Below are positions 17,707 to 26,929 of a stretch of 64,000 nt of DNA, one piece after another. The DNA is from Gammaproteobacteria bacterium (GTDB lineage Bacteria > Pseudomonadota > Gammaproteobacteria > Burkholderiales > Nitrosomonadaceae). The position numbers and the translations under genes were made by a program. Every line of letters starts with the position of its first letter. Position 1 is the stretch's first letter. The notes beneath the pieces are model-generated. The model had not been told where the DNA came from and made no database searches. It was given only the letters and a program-made list of their open reading frames with translations. The DNA lies in contig CP054179.1 in the NCBI GenBank assembly GCA_015709615.1, positions 992,001-1,056,000 on the forward strand, given 5' to 3'.

Positions 17707-18777
17707 TTATGAATTGCTTTTAATATTTTTAATCAAGGCGGCAATCTGCTCAAGGCCATCAAACGTACTAGGCAATTTCTCGGGATCTGACAACACACCA
17801 CTGAAAATCAGATTTTCAAATTTATTAAGCGCTTCTTTATCCTTTTCCTTTATTTCTGAAGAATACTCAGCATAACTTTGTATAAATTCACAGAGTGTCT
17901 GCCTCAATTGAATCTGCAATATTTGAGCTTTTACCGAACGATAATTCAGCAAAACTACCCGAAAAAAATAAATCAAAATAATTTCAAGAGAAATAAGTGG
18001 AATCAGAAAAATGAAGTGGTTTAAGTCCATCACTTCTCCAGATAAAATTTTTGAAAAGACAAAATATAATTCACTGCAGATTGGTAAAAGTATCAAAAAA
18101 CCAAGAAATAATAGTAAATTTCTTAACGCATTTGACTCACTTGTTTTTTTATTCTCGAGCTTTGAAAATCCTTTATGAAGCCCAACAAAATTAAAACCTG
18201 TTTGGTATTCATCAAGTTTATTCTTCAGTTCGGTTATTCGTGCTTCTTTTAAAGCAAATTCGTTACTCCAATTTTCATGAAGCTTAGTAGCTTCTACCAT
18301 TGTTTGCTCAAAATTCTTAAATGCAACGACATTTGGATTTAATAAGTACTCCTGAATTATCTCTGAAGGCATTACGTAAGATGCATATATCATCTGCGAA
18401 CGCAGATTTCCATCGAACGAATCTATCTGTTCAAGAATTCTGGATTTCAGACTAGCAAGTTCAATAGGATAACTTCCCGGCGTACGACGATTGAAATCAT
18501 ATTCACACAGAAATCGATAACTCAAAACAAATATCGAGTTAACTTCGTAATTTATATTTTGCCCAGCTCCAAAATCCCGAAGATCACTAATAAACGTATC
18601 CCCTATATGATTGATGTTAAAAGGACACTTTCTGTCCCAATCGCTAGGGTTTCCAGCTATTAATTTAATCATCTCAACAGAAATGTTCAATCTAGTTTGT
18701 ACTTCAGGATCTTCAAACTGCTTGATTGAAGCTTTTCGAAGAAAATTTCTTATAATTTCATCATTTTCCGCAAACAT
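17707..18777 (-). CDS. Orphan AT-rich membrane protein with two TM helices
   Basis: 356 aa. I do not recognise a family. Residues ~1-165 are predicted soluble and mostly helical. A charged helix around 170-195 (ALKEARITELKNKLDEYQ) could form a coiled coil. Two hydrophobic helices follow (NLLLFLGFLILLPICSELYFVF and, ~20 residues later, FIFLIPLISLEIILIYFF), and a charged helical tail ends the protein. Codon use is strongly A/T-rich (AAA, GAA, ATT, TTT) compared with the GC-richer neighbours on both sides, which suggests recent acquisition. It stands alone, with its own start at ATG 18777. An accessory or defence role is possible, but nothing in the sequence shows it. Confidence 0.7.
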   Translation of the reverse strand: MFAENDEIIRNFLRKASIKQFEDPEVQTRLNISVEMIKLIAGNPSDWDRKCPFNINHIGDTFISDLRDFGAGQNINYEVNSIFVLSYRFLCEYDFNRRTPGSYPIELASLKSRILEQIDSFDGNLRSQMIYASYVMPSEIIQEYLLNPNVVAFKNFEQTMVEATKLHENWSNEFALKEARITELKNKLDEYQTGFNFVGLHKGFSKLENKKTSESNALRNLLLFLGFLILLPICSELYFVFSKILSGEVMDLNHFIFLIPLISLEIILIYFFRVVLLNYRSVKAQILQIQLRQTLCEFIQSYAEYSSEIKEKDKEALNKFENLIFSGVLSDPEKLPSTFDGLEQIAALIKNIKSNS

Positions 18778-18885
18778 TAAAAATTCCTATCGAAATTAAA
18801 ACATGATCACCGCGCTATTGCGCAATTGAAGAACCAAGCTTCCTCCGCTTTTTTAAGAAACAGCTGCTGAACTTGGTTACCGCAC

Positions 18886-20190
18886 CTAATCACCAAAAAA
18901 CCGCCTCAACACTTTGATCATATAACTGTGATCCTGCACACCGGCGCTTTCGCGCACGCTGTGCATGGCCCACATCGGGCAGCCGACGTCGACGCTGCGG
19001 ATGCCGAGTTTGGCTGAGGCGATCGGGCCGATGGTGCTGCCGCACGGCAGGTCGCTGCGGTGCGTGTACCTTTGATGGGGAACGCCCGCCTCTTCGCACC
19101 ACTGGATGAAACGCGCAATCGACACGCTCTCCGAGCTGTAGCGACGGTTGGCGTTGGATTTGATCACCGGGCCTTTGTTGACGAAAACGCGGTGATCGGC
19201 ATCGTACGCCGCGGGAAAATTCGGCTGGTAGGCGTGCGCCATGTCGGCGCTGATCAGAAAGCTCTGCGCCAGCGCACGCGCGCTGTCTTCGCGCTCCGTT
19301 GCGGTGGCGATATGGATGCGCTGCAAGACGTCGGTCAGAAAGCTGCCGCCCGCGCCGATATGGCTTTCGCTGCCGATTTCCTCATGATCGAAAAACGCGC
19401 ACACCAGCGTACTTTGCGCGGATTCCAGCACGGTTTTGTCAAGCAGCGCTTGCAGTGCGGCGTGGCAGGAAGCGAGGTTATCGATCTGGCTGTCGGTGTA
19501 AAACTCCTGATTCGCGCCCCAGAATGCGCCTTTTTGCGTGTCGTAAACCGCCAGGTCCCACGACAGTATCCGCGCGGCATCGATGCCGGATGCGTGTGCC
19601 AGCAGTTCGAGGAAATACGGTTTCGGCAACTGTTCGGCGGTCAACTGCGCGAACAATAGCGGCAGTTCGTTTTGTTTATGCAACTTCAAGCCGTCTTCGT
19701 TGACTCCGCGGTTCATGTGAATCGCCAGATTCGGCAAGCGCAGCAGCGGCTGATCGAAGCGTACCGGCTTGTGCATTAGTTGTTTGTTGTCATCGAGAAA
19801 GCTGATGCGCCCGGCCAGGCTCAGATCGCGGTCGGTAAACGTCGCCAGAATCGGCCCGCCGTATATCTCGACCCCTAGCCGCGCCAGACCGTCGTTCACC
19901 GTCGCGCCGTTCGGCCGGATGCGGAATCCCGGCGAATCGGTATGTGCGCCGACAATTTTGAAGCCCGATTCGGCTGGCGCTTTGCGCCCCACCACGAACA
20001 GCACGATCGACGAATCGTCGCGCACCACGTAATAGCGCCCGCCCGCTTGCAACTGCCATTTGGCGGTTTCATCGAGGCGCACGAAGTGAAACTTTTGAAT
20101 CGCCGTTTCGACCGAAGCAACCGCGTGCCACGGGCTTGGACTGGCATCGATGAAATCGAGTAAATGCTTTACGTGTTGTTGTGCTGTCAT
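18886..20190 (-). CDS. apeB: M18 family aminopeptidase
   Basis: 434 aa, normal length for the family. The M18 metal-binding and catalytic motifs are present: GAHTDSPGFRIRP near residue 80 (first zinc His and Asp), FFDHEEIGSESHIGAGG near 265 (catalytic Glu and metal Glu) and SADMAHAYQPNFPAAYD near 312. A C-terminal IGPIASAKLGIRSVDVGCPMWAMHSVRE carries the last zinc His. These cytoplasmic dodecameric enzymes remove N-terminal, often acidic, residues from peptides. The gene is monocistronic, divergent from the L,D-transpeptidase gene with 227 bp between them. Confidence 0.95.
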   Translation of the reverse strand: MTAQQHVKHLLDFIDASPSPWHAVASVETAIQKFHFVRLDETAKWQLQAGGRYYVVRDDSSIVLFVVGRKAPAESGFKIVGAHTDSPGFRIRPNGATVNDGLARLGVEIYGGPILATFTDRDLSLAGRISFLDDNKQLMHKPVRFDQPLLRLPNLAIHMNRGVNEDGLKLHKQNELPLLFAQLTAEQLPKPYFLELLAHASGIDAARILSWDLAVYDTQKGAFWGANQEFYTDSQIDNLASCHAALQALLDKTVLESAQSTLVCAFFDHEEIGSESHIGAGGSFLTDVLQRIHIATATEREDSARALAQSFLISADMAHAYQPNFPAAYDADHRVFVNKGPVIKSNANRRYSSESVSIARFIQWCEEAGVPHQRYTHRSDLPCGSTIGPIASAKLGIRSVDVGCPMWAMHSVRESAGVQDHSYMIKVLRRFFGD

Positions 20191-20417
20191 GATTTGGATT
20201 TATAGTGCCGGTTCAGTTGGTTAATCGATGATCGCGGTTGCATTGCGCCGCCAGAATATACGGAAAGCCGCTGGCTCAGTCAAATGACACTGGTATGCAT
20301 AAGCCCGGAAATGAAGGGGTATTGCACCGTTCAGCCGATGCATGGAAACTGGACATTGATGATAAAATCCCGGCCATTCGACAAATATTCTATCGCCTTA
20401 AGTAAAGGAATCACCGC

Positions 20418-22055
20418 GTGCCGCGTTTTCGACTCAAACTTTTCTTGCCGTTTTTCCAATCCTTTTGTTTCCTGTTTTTTCTGTTCAATGCGCCAGCGGC
20501 GCGGGCGCTGATGGCCGAAGCGCATGACATCGAGCAGCAACTGGCAAAATCCGCCGCGCTGGGTTTGAGCAAAAACGCGCTGGATGATTTGCAGCGCTTT
20601 TATAGCGCGCGCCGTTATCAGCCGGTGTGGGTGACGAACAATCCGCATTCGCCTTTGCTCGACACGGCATTGGCATTCATCGCCAGCGCCGAGAGCGAAG
20701 GATTGGACAGCCGCGATTATCAACTGCAATCGATCCGGCAATTGCAGCAACAGACCGGAGAATCGTTAGCCGCCGCCAGCGAACTGGAAGTGCGCACCAC
20801 CCATGCGGTATTGACGCTGGCGCGCGATTTGTCCCGCGGGCGGCTGACGGCGGCATCGGCCGACAAGGATTGGCACATTGCGCAAGCGGCATTCGACGCG
20901 GTCGCATTTTTACAGCAAACCATCAAGCCAGACCGCTTGCAGCAAGCGCTGGACGATCTGCCGCCGAAAAATCCCGCTTATCAACTGCTCAAGCAGACCT
21001 TGGCGCACTACCGCCAGCTCGCGAGTAATCATACCGAGTGGATTCATATTCCCGCTTCATCCTCGATACGGCCGGGCGACACGCACCCGAACATTCCGTT
21101 GATCCGCCGGCGCATTGTGCAAGCGCATGAAGCCGATGACACCGCCGGATTTAACATCGCGGATATCGCCAGCGAACGCTACGACAAGGAACTGGTTGCC
21201 GCCATCAAGGCGTTTCAAGCGCAGCATGGATTGAACAGCGACGGCGTGATCGGAAAAAACACCCTCCGCGCGCTGAATATCCCGCTCGACTGGAAAATAC
21301 GCCAGTTGCGCGTCAATATGGAGCGCTTGCGCTGGCTGCCGCGCAATATGGGCCAGCGTTACCTGCTGGTCAACACCGCCGGTTTTCATCTCAGCGCGGT
21401 TGAACACGACGAGCCGGTTCTGACCATGCGCATCATCGTCGGACGCGACTACCGCAGCACACCGAGCTTCAACGGCGCGCTGTCGCACATGGTGCTGAAT
21501 CCCTATTGGAACGTGCCGACCAGTATCGCCACCAAGGATTTACTGCCGAAGCAGCAAAGCGATCCGATGTTCTTCACGCACGGCGGCTTCAAGATTTATC
21601 CCGGCAATAACCGCAACGCCGAAGCTATCGATCCGGATACGATCGATTGGCATAACCTGAAAAGAGGATTTCCGTATTTTCTACGCCAGGACCCCGGCAA
21701 ACACAACGCGCTGGGCCGGATTAAGTTCATGTTTGCCAATCCGTTCAACATTTATTTGCACGACACGCCGTCCAAATCGCTCTTCCAGCGCGATATCCGC
21801 ACGTTCAGTTCCGGTTGCATCCGGCTGGAAAAGCCGTTCGAATTGGCCGCTTTCGCTTTGAATCAAGAGAGTTTGCCGGAAAAATTCAGCGAAGATTTGG
21901 ACAGCGATAAAACCATCACCAAGCATTTACCTAAACCACTGCCGATTTACTTAGTGTATATTACGGCCTGGATTGATGAGCCAAGCAAATTGGTACATTT
22001 TTATCCCGATATTTATGACAGGGATTCAAGCACTTTGCGCTATGCTCGCTGGTAG
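20418..22055 (+). CDS. ldtD: L,D-transpeptidase, YcbB/LdtD-like
   Basis: 545 aa from a GTG start at 20418, supported by AAGGA eight nt upstream. Residues 1-32 are a signal peptide or anchor (FLPFFQSFCFLFFLFNAPAARA). A scaffold/catalytic-accessory region follows, then a peptidoglycan-binding domain near 240-295 (ELVAAIKAFQAQHGLNSDGVIGKNTLRALN), and a YkuD catalytic domain with the His segment YLHDTPSKSLF and the SSGCIRLEKP motif, where Cys is near residue 467. LdtD-type enzymes make 3-3 crosslinks in peptidoglycan in the periplasm. The next gene is a YcbK-like protein, the same pairing as ycbB-ycbK in Escherichia coli, which supports the assignment. Confidence 0.92.
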   Translation: MPRFRLKLFLPFFQSFCFLFFLFNAPAARALMAEAHDIEQQLAKSAALGLSKNALDDLQRFYSARRYQPVWVTNNPHSPLLDTALAFIASAESEGLDSRDYQLQSIRQLQQQTGESLAAASELEVRTTHAVLTLARDLSRGRLTAASADKDWHIAQAAFDAVAFLQQTIKPDRLQQALDDLPPKNPAYQLLKQTLAHYRQLASNHTEWIHIPASSSIRPGDTHPNIPLIRRRIVQAHEADDTAGFNIADIASERYDKELVAAIKAFQAQHGLNSDGVIGKNTLRALNIPLDWKIRQLRVNMERLRWLPRNMGQRYLLVNTAGFHLSAVEHDEPVLTMRIIVGRDYRSTPSFNGALSHMVLNPYWNVPTSIATKDLLPKQQSDPMFFTHGGFKIYPGNNRNAEAIDPDTIDWHNLKRGFPYFLRQDPGKHNALGRIKFMFANPFNIYLHDTPSKSLFQRDIRTFSSGCIRLEKPFELAAFALNQESLPEKFSEDLDSDKTITKHLPKPLPIYLVYITAWIDEPSKLVHFYPDIYDRDSSTLRYARW

Positions 22056-22105
22056 TAATTTATTATTCGCACACATTCGCAAGATTTTCAGGGAGAAAAC
22101 AGCCG

Positions 22106-22699
22106 ATGATACGAAGTTTACTCAATCTAGCAAACTTATCAGAACAAGAACCCGAATTAAGCCGCCGCCGCTTTTTACGTGCAGGATTAGGCGCTTGCGC
22201 CGTACTGGCATTACCGATGGGCGCGTCGACCGCGCACGCGGCGATCAGAAGACCGTTCGAGAAAAAACTGAGTTTTCTGAATTTACACACCGGCGAACGC
22301 ACTCAAGCAGTATTCTGGGCCAACGGCCGTTATATCCCGGAAAGCATGCGCGCCATCAACCATGTGCTGCGCGATCACCGCACCGGCGACCGCCGTCCGA
22401 TCGATCCCCAGCTATTTGACCTGCTCCATCTGCTGCAACACAAATTAGGCACCAAACAAGAATTCCACGTCATCTCCGCGTACCGTTCCCCCGCCACCAA
22501 CGCCAAACTAGCCGAACAAAGCGGCGGTGTCGCAAAGAACAGCATGCACACGCACGGCAAAGCCATCGACATCCGTCTGCCCGGCCGCAAACTTTCAGAT
22601 ATCCGTGCAGCAGCCATGTCGCTGCAAATGGGCGGTGTCGGTTATTATCCTTCCTCCAACTTCATCCATTTGGATACCGGAAATTTCCGTTACTGGTAG
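22106..22699 (+). CDS. YcbK/DUF882 family (M15-like) peptidase, Tat-exported
   Basis: 197 aa. A twin-arginine signal lies at about 19-45 (SRRRFLRAGLG, then a hydrophobic stretch ending in AHA). The mature domain has the M15/DUF882 pattern: VISAYRSPATNAKLAE, then SMHTHGKAIDIRLPG and GGVGYYPSSNFIHLDTGNFRYW, which carry the zinc-binding His-x6-Asp and the final His. Such proteins are predicted zinc D,D- or L,D-peptidases of peptidoglycan. GGGAG precedes the ATG. It follows the L,D-transpeptidase by 50 nt and is probably cotranscribed. Confidence 0.92.
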   Translation: MIRSLLNLANLSEQEPELSRRRFLRAGLGACAVLALPMGASTAHAAIRRPFEKKLSFLNLHTGERTQAVFWANGRYIPESMRAINHVLRDHRTGDRRPIDPQLFDLLHLLQHKLGTKQEFHVISAYRSPATNAKLAEQSGGVAKNSMHTHGKAIDIRLPGRKLSDIRAAAMSLQMGGVGYYPSSNFIHLDTGNFRYW

Positions 22700-22715
22700 C
22701 GGGTTGAAAAATTTC

Positions 22716-25544
22716 CTAGCGGCTTGGAGTATTGGACTGATCGGTCCATTTATTCAGCATCGCCACCAACAGATCCATATTGACGGGTTTGGCAAGAAAA
22801 TCGTCCATCCCTGCCGCTAAGCAGCGCTGGCGATTGTCCTCGAATGCATTGGCTGTCAAGGCAATGATAGGTAAATGCGCTTTGCCGTTCTCGCGTTCCC
22901 ATTGGCGAATCGTTTCTGCCGCTTGATAACCGCTCATCACCGGCATTTCGCAGTCCATCAGCACCAGCGCGGGCTGCATTCCCTGCATGACCTCTTTTAC
23001 CGCTTCTTGCCCGTTGGCCGCCACTTTGCAGCGCAATCCTTGATTTTCCAATAAAGCGGTGATGACCCTGCGGCTGATCGCATTATCCTCAACCACCAAA
23101 ATCGGCCTATCTTGCGGAGCAATTTTTATAACCGGCACTTCATCGCCAGTGTTGGCAGCGGTTGCGGCAAGATCGCGCGCATCGCCGGTGCTTTCCGGGT
23201 TAGCGCGGATGCGGAACCATATTCTGGTGCCTTTGCCTTCCTGGCTTTCGAACCCGGTGCACCCGCCCAGCAATCTGGCCAAATGGTGCACGATGGAAAG
23301 CCCAAGACCGGTACCGCCGTATTGCCGGGTGGTTGAAGCGTCCACCTGGGAAAAAGGCTTAAACAACCGGTCGTGCTTGTCCGCGGGAATGCCGATGCCG
23401 CTGTCGGTCACCGCAAACTCCAGCAGCGTTTCACCGGCTGCGCTTTCGAGTTCGCGCGCTTCGATACGCACGAAACCTTGCGGCGTAAACTTGATCGCAT
23501 TGTTGACCAGATTAACCAGCATTTGGCTTATTCTGACCGGATCGGAACGGTATCGCATGCGCGCTTTCCCGCGCCACGATACATCGAGCGCCAACCCTTT
23601 CGCATTCGCGCTCTCGGCAAACAGCGCCGCTGTTTCCAGCATCAGTTGCCCGGGATCAAAAACATGGTTCTCTAATTTGATTTTTCCGGCTTCAATTTTG
23701 GACAAATCGAGGATATCGTTAAGGATGGTCAACAAGTTATTTCCGGAAGTCATGATCACCCGGGCATAATCCAATCGCTCGTTATCTTTGATGTCCGGCT
23801 TTTGCAGCAGATAGGCCATGCCCAGAACGCCATTCAGCGGCGTACGGATTTCATGCGACATGGTCGCCAGAAACTGGCTCTTGGCCAAATTGGCCGATTC
23901 CGCCGCAACCTTGGCCTGCCGCAGCGCTTCGCTGTTAGCGCGTAATTGCGCCGTCTGCTCGTCGACGGTCTCCTGAATCAGCAGGGTCCGGCCTGTGGTA
24001 ACCAGCATCAACAACTGCAGCATGCTGGCCACGAGCAGACCGGCAAAACTCAGCGCCCAGGCCTGCCACGGCCGGTGCGCATGCAACCAATCCTCATCCG
24101 GAAAAACGATCAATTCCCAGCTGCGATCCGCCATCGTCAGCGTCGTCCGCCAATCGAGACCGGTATTTGCCGCCATTCCTGGCGCTGAGCTGAATAACGA
24201 TTGATTGCCGGATTGCCCGGCGGAATCGCGCAATTGAAAAACAATACCCGGCGCCGCGACATTGCCGGTGGCAGCGTTGACCATATCGGAGATTTTCAAT
24301 GCACCCACGACAAAACCGGTAAATTCCGGCGGATATTCCTGGCCGCTCCGGCCGAAATTCTGGCGGTAAGCGGGATGCAATACCAATATGCCCGCTTTAT
24401 TGTGTTGATCCTGCACCAGATTGATCAAACCCGTGGCCACCGGCCGGCCAGAATACCGGGCACGGTCAATGGCTTCCGCCCGGATCGGATTGGAGTAAAT
24501 ATCGTATCCGATGGCTCTCCGGTTGCTTTCAAGTGGTGTGATATAGGTCACCACGATATACTCCGGGCGCTTGCTGGCAACGGTTAGTTCGCCCTGCGCA
24601 CTCAATTCGGTTATGTGGAACGGTTTGCCGGGGGCATTTGCAGATTGGGTTTGCTCGAAGTGCTGCCGGTCCCGGTCACGCACAAAATAATTGTAGCTAA
24701 ATCCTGAGATACCTTGAGATTCCTTTAAAATCTCTTGAGTAAAGTAATCGAACTGGCGGAAGCCCATATCCGGACTTAGTTCGACTAAACGCCGCAATGC
24801 CGACAGCGTTTCGTTGTAGGCGTTGAAACGTTCCTGCAACTGGAAAGCGATGTTCTGCCCGATACCTTGAATCTCGGCTTGCTGTTGCCGGTTTTCGAGT
24901 TTCGCTGTGTTAACGAATCCCGCTACGATCAACACCACCAGAATCAACGTAATGGGGGCAATGACGGCCTTGCGCGTTTTCCAGTAAGGTTGCTTGCCAA
25001 GAAAAGCCAGCAATAGCGGCGCGAAGACCAGCACCCCAAAGGTATCGCCCGCCCACCAATTCCACCACGACCAAGAGACATCGGCTGCACCGATAGCACC
25101 GGAAAAAAACAGCGTCAGTTGCGCGACACTGGCTGAAATCACGCAAGACACCGGGCCACCGAGCAGAAAAAACGCAAAGATCTCTTGTTCCCGCATCAAC
25201 ATTTGCCAGCGATCCTGGATGAATCTACGCACCAGCCAAGCGCCGCTAGCGGCTTGCAGCATCGCCCCCATCCCTAGCAGCACCGCAACCAGGATGCTAT
25301 CCCGCGTGAGATCGTCCTGACTCCAAGCAACCCAGATATTGAGCCCCAACGAGCCGATCCAGATGCCCGGCAACATGCGATAGCCCGACACCAGCGTCAA
25401 TGCAAGCGCTAAACCAGAGGCAGGAAACACCGGGCTCGCATAACCTGGCGGAATCGCCAGCAGTAATCCCAATACGCCGAGCGCTGCATAGCCGGATGCC
25501 CCTAAGACATTGTATTGCAAGGTTTGAAGCATTCTCTCAGCCAT
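22716..25544 (-). CDS. Hybrid histidine kinase: MASE1-CHASE-HisKA-HATPase-REC
   Basis: 942 aa. Residues 1-~230 are a MASE1-type multi-helix membrane sensor (ASGYAALGVLGLLLAIPPG; PASGLALALTLVSGYRMLPGIWIGSLG). A CHASE-like periplasmic sensor follows (FDYFTQEILKESQGISGFSYN; VVTYITPLESNRRAIGYDI), then another membrane helix near 500, a short coiled coil, HisKA with FLATMSHEIRTPLNG near residue 563, HATPase_c with SGIGIP and GTGLGLSIVH, and a C-terminal receiver domain with VLMDCEMPVMSG near residue 860. All catalytic motifs look complete. No histidine phosphotransferase or cognate regulator is adjacent. A second ATG 12 nt in is also possible. The gene converges on the ycbK-like gene, leaving only 16 bp. 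Confidence 0.93.
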   Translation of the reverse strand: MAERMLQTLQYNVLGASGYAALGVLGLLLAIPPGYASPVFPASGLALALTLVSGYRMLPGIWIGSLGLNIWVAWSQDDLTRDSILVAVLLGMGAMLQAASGAWLVRRFIQDRWQMLMREQEIFAFFLLGGPVSCVISASVAQLTLFFSGAIGAADVSWSWWNWWAGDTFGVLVFAPLLLAFLGKQPYWKTRKAVIAPITLILVVLIVAGFVNTAKLENRQQQAEIQGIGQNIAFQLQERFNAYNETLSALRRLVELSPDMGFRQFDYFTQEILKESQGISGFSYNYFVRDRDRQHFEQTQSANAPGKPFHITELSAQGELTVASKRPEYIVVTYITPLESNRRAIGYDIYSNPIRAEAIDRARYSGRPVATGLINLVQDQHNKAGILVLHPAYRQNFGRSGQEYPPEFTGFVVGALKISDMVNAATGNVAAPGIVFQLRDSAGQSGNQSLFSSAPGMAANTGLDWRTTLTMADRSWELIVFPDEDWLHAHRPWQAWALSFAGLLVASMLQLLMLVTTGRTLLIQETVDEQTAQLRANSEALRQAKVAAESANLAKSQFLATMSHEIRTPLNGVLGMAYLLQKPDIKDNERLDYARVIMTSGNNLLTILNDILDLSKIEAGKIKLENHVFDPGQLMLETAALFAESANAKGLALDVSWRGKARMRYRSDPVRISQMLVNLVNNAIKFTPQGFVRIEARELESAAGETLLEFAVTDSGIGIPADKHDRLFKPFSQVDASTTRQYGGTGLGLSIVHHLARLLGGCTGFESQEGKGTRIWFRIRANPESTGDARDLAATAANTGDEVPVIKIAPQDRPILVVEDNAISRRVITALLENQGLRCKVAANGQEAVKEVMQGMQPALVLMDCEMPVMSGYQAAETIRQWERENGKAHLPIIALTANAFEDNRQRCLAAGMDDFLAKPVNMDLLVAMLNKWTDQSNTPSR

Positions 25545-25951
25545 TTATCGCCATCGAATCAAAATAACAACCTGTTATTTCAATAAATATTTACAAGACT
25601 TGCATTATACGGCTTATCGTTATCACATCTGGAGCGCATTCACCGGAATGACGACAAGAAGAACAACCATATCCAGGGAACACTGCTAAGGAAACGCCGG
25701 ACAATCGGGCAAGCAAGACGAATGGCGCAAAGACCGCTGAAGCATGATGCGGCAATGAGCGAATTCTTGAGCGCTACCCAACGCAGCGGCAACGCGGACA
25801 GTTTTTCAGCGGGCTGCCAAGGCTCTGGCAAGCGGGATTAAAGTTTTAATTGATAATAGTAACGAGAATTCAGGGGGATGCCGGTTTGATTACATTCATG
25901 GCGTAACGCACCGGCCATGAATGTAACCGGCAGCAACGGATCAAGCCTGCA
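25545..25951. other. Intergenic region with no gene seen
   Basis: About 400 bp between two minus-strand genes. A short GC-rich patch (25640-25830) can be read in several frames but has no ribosome-binding site or recognisable product. A TAAGGAAACGC string at 25688 resembles the end of the family B repeats, but no second arm was found. Confidence 0.4.
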
Positions 25952-26419
25952 TCACATCTGCGACTGCAAGTAGTTTTGCAGCCCTATACGGCCGATCAAT
26001 CCCAATTGCTGCTCCAGCCAATGCGCGTGATCTTCCTCGGTTTCGGCCAGCATCACTTCGAGAGTTTCGCGCGTCTGGTAATCGCGCTCCTGCTCGCAAA
26101 TCGCGATGGCGCCGCGCAACGCATCGATTACCGAACGTTCCAGCGCGAGGTCGTTTTGCAGCATTTCCGGCACATCCCGTCCAATGCGTAACGGACTGCG
26201 GTTGCCGATCACCGGCACACCTTCCAGAAACAGAATCCGCTTGATCAACAGATCGGCATGTTGTTTCTCGTCGTCCATTTCATGACTGGTGCGCTCATAC
26301 AGTTTGTTGAAACCCCAGTCCTCGTACATCCGCGAATGGGCGAAATATTGATCCATGGCGGTCAGTTCCTCCGCCAGCAGCTTGTTCAGCAAATCGATGA
26401 TTTTTGGATTTCCTTTCAT
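25952..26419 (-). CDS. bfr: Bacterioferritin-family protein, FtnA-like non-haem type
   Basis: 155 aa, full length. Ferroxidase ligands are present at their usual places: Glu18 (LLAEELTA), Glu51 and His54 (DDEKQHAD), and Glu/His in AETEEDHAHW near 127-130. In haem-binding bacterioferritin residue 52 is Met (DEMKHAD in E. coli); here it is Lys (DEKQHAD), so this subunit should not ligate haem. The overall sequence (YEDWGFNKLYER, GLIGRIGLQNYLQSQM) resembles Pseudomonas aeruginosa FtnA/BfrA. It should store iron as ferric mineral in a 24-mer. No bacterioferritin-associated ferredoxin gene is nearby. A weak Fur-like palindrome lies about 145 bp upstream. Confidence 0.92.
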   Translation of the reverse strand: MKGNPKIIDLLNKLLAEELTAMDQYFAHSRMYEDWGFNKLYERTSHEMDDEKQHADLLIKRILFLEGVPVIGNRSPLRIGRDVPEMLQNDLALERSVIDALRGAIAICEQERDYQTRETLEVMLAETEEDHAHWLEQQLGLIGRIGLQNYLQSQM

Positions 26420-26562
26420 AATCTTATCCCTCTAATTCTATGGAGTAACAGACAGCGCCGGCGAATTGTTCATGCGAGCAGGCACCAACGGCATTATGTG
26501 CAAACACCCGGTATTATATGAACCATGCAACACAATTACAATGACAAATTATTGATTATAAA

Positions 26563-26577
26563 CGATAATAGTTATTG
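26563..26577. promoter_or_regulatory. Possible Fur-like box upstream of bacterioferritin
   Basis: CGATAATAGTTATTG matches the TGATAATnATTATCA Fur 7-1-7 core at about 10 of 14 defined positions and lies about 145 bp upstream of the bacterioferritin ATG, in an AT-rich stretch. It is weaker than the box near tonB. Confidence 0.3.
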
Positions 26578-26606
26578 ATCCCGTTTTCATTACGGTTTCG
26601 CCGTCA

Positions 26607-26759
26607 CTTAAGGAAGCGCTGATTAATTCGACGAACGTGATAAAGGGCGAGTCGCACGGAACGCAACAACCGATACATATCAATCAGATAGGCGATGGAG
26701 TGAGTAACGCGCAACGAAGCGATTCACTCGTGCAGTCAATTAATCAGCGCTTTCTTAAG
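26607..26759. repeat. MITE-like palindrome-ended repeat, family B copy 1
   Basis: The 22-bp left end (26607-26628, CTTAAGGAAGCGCTGATTAATT) and right end (26738-26759) are inverted repeats with one mismatch. The interior is non-coding. The whole element aligns in opposite orientation with 63231-63382 (shared strings GCGCAACGAAG, GATTCACTCGTG, CACGGAAC, GATAGGCGA). It is most likely a non-autonomous mobile repeat. Confidence 0.8.
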
Positions 26760-26929
26760 GATTTTACCGGTTGCGGCGTTGCAATCATCAATCCTTGGGT
26801 AAATTCGCCCCCGCAGATTCCGCTTGACGAGTAACGGCTGGCTGCTTGATTAAATTCATTTCCGTATTGGAATGGAGTCAGGCACTGTCCGAACAGCCTC
26901 TGACTCCACCCGATTCGAGAGACTGAAAC

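Noticed and set aside
26637..26834. 65-codon frame overlapping a repeat
   Set aside because: Most of it is the family B repeat, which is broken in the other copy; no conserved coding potential.
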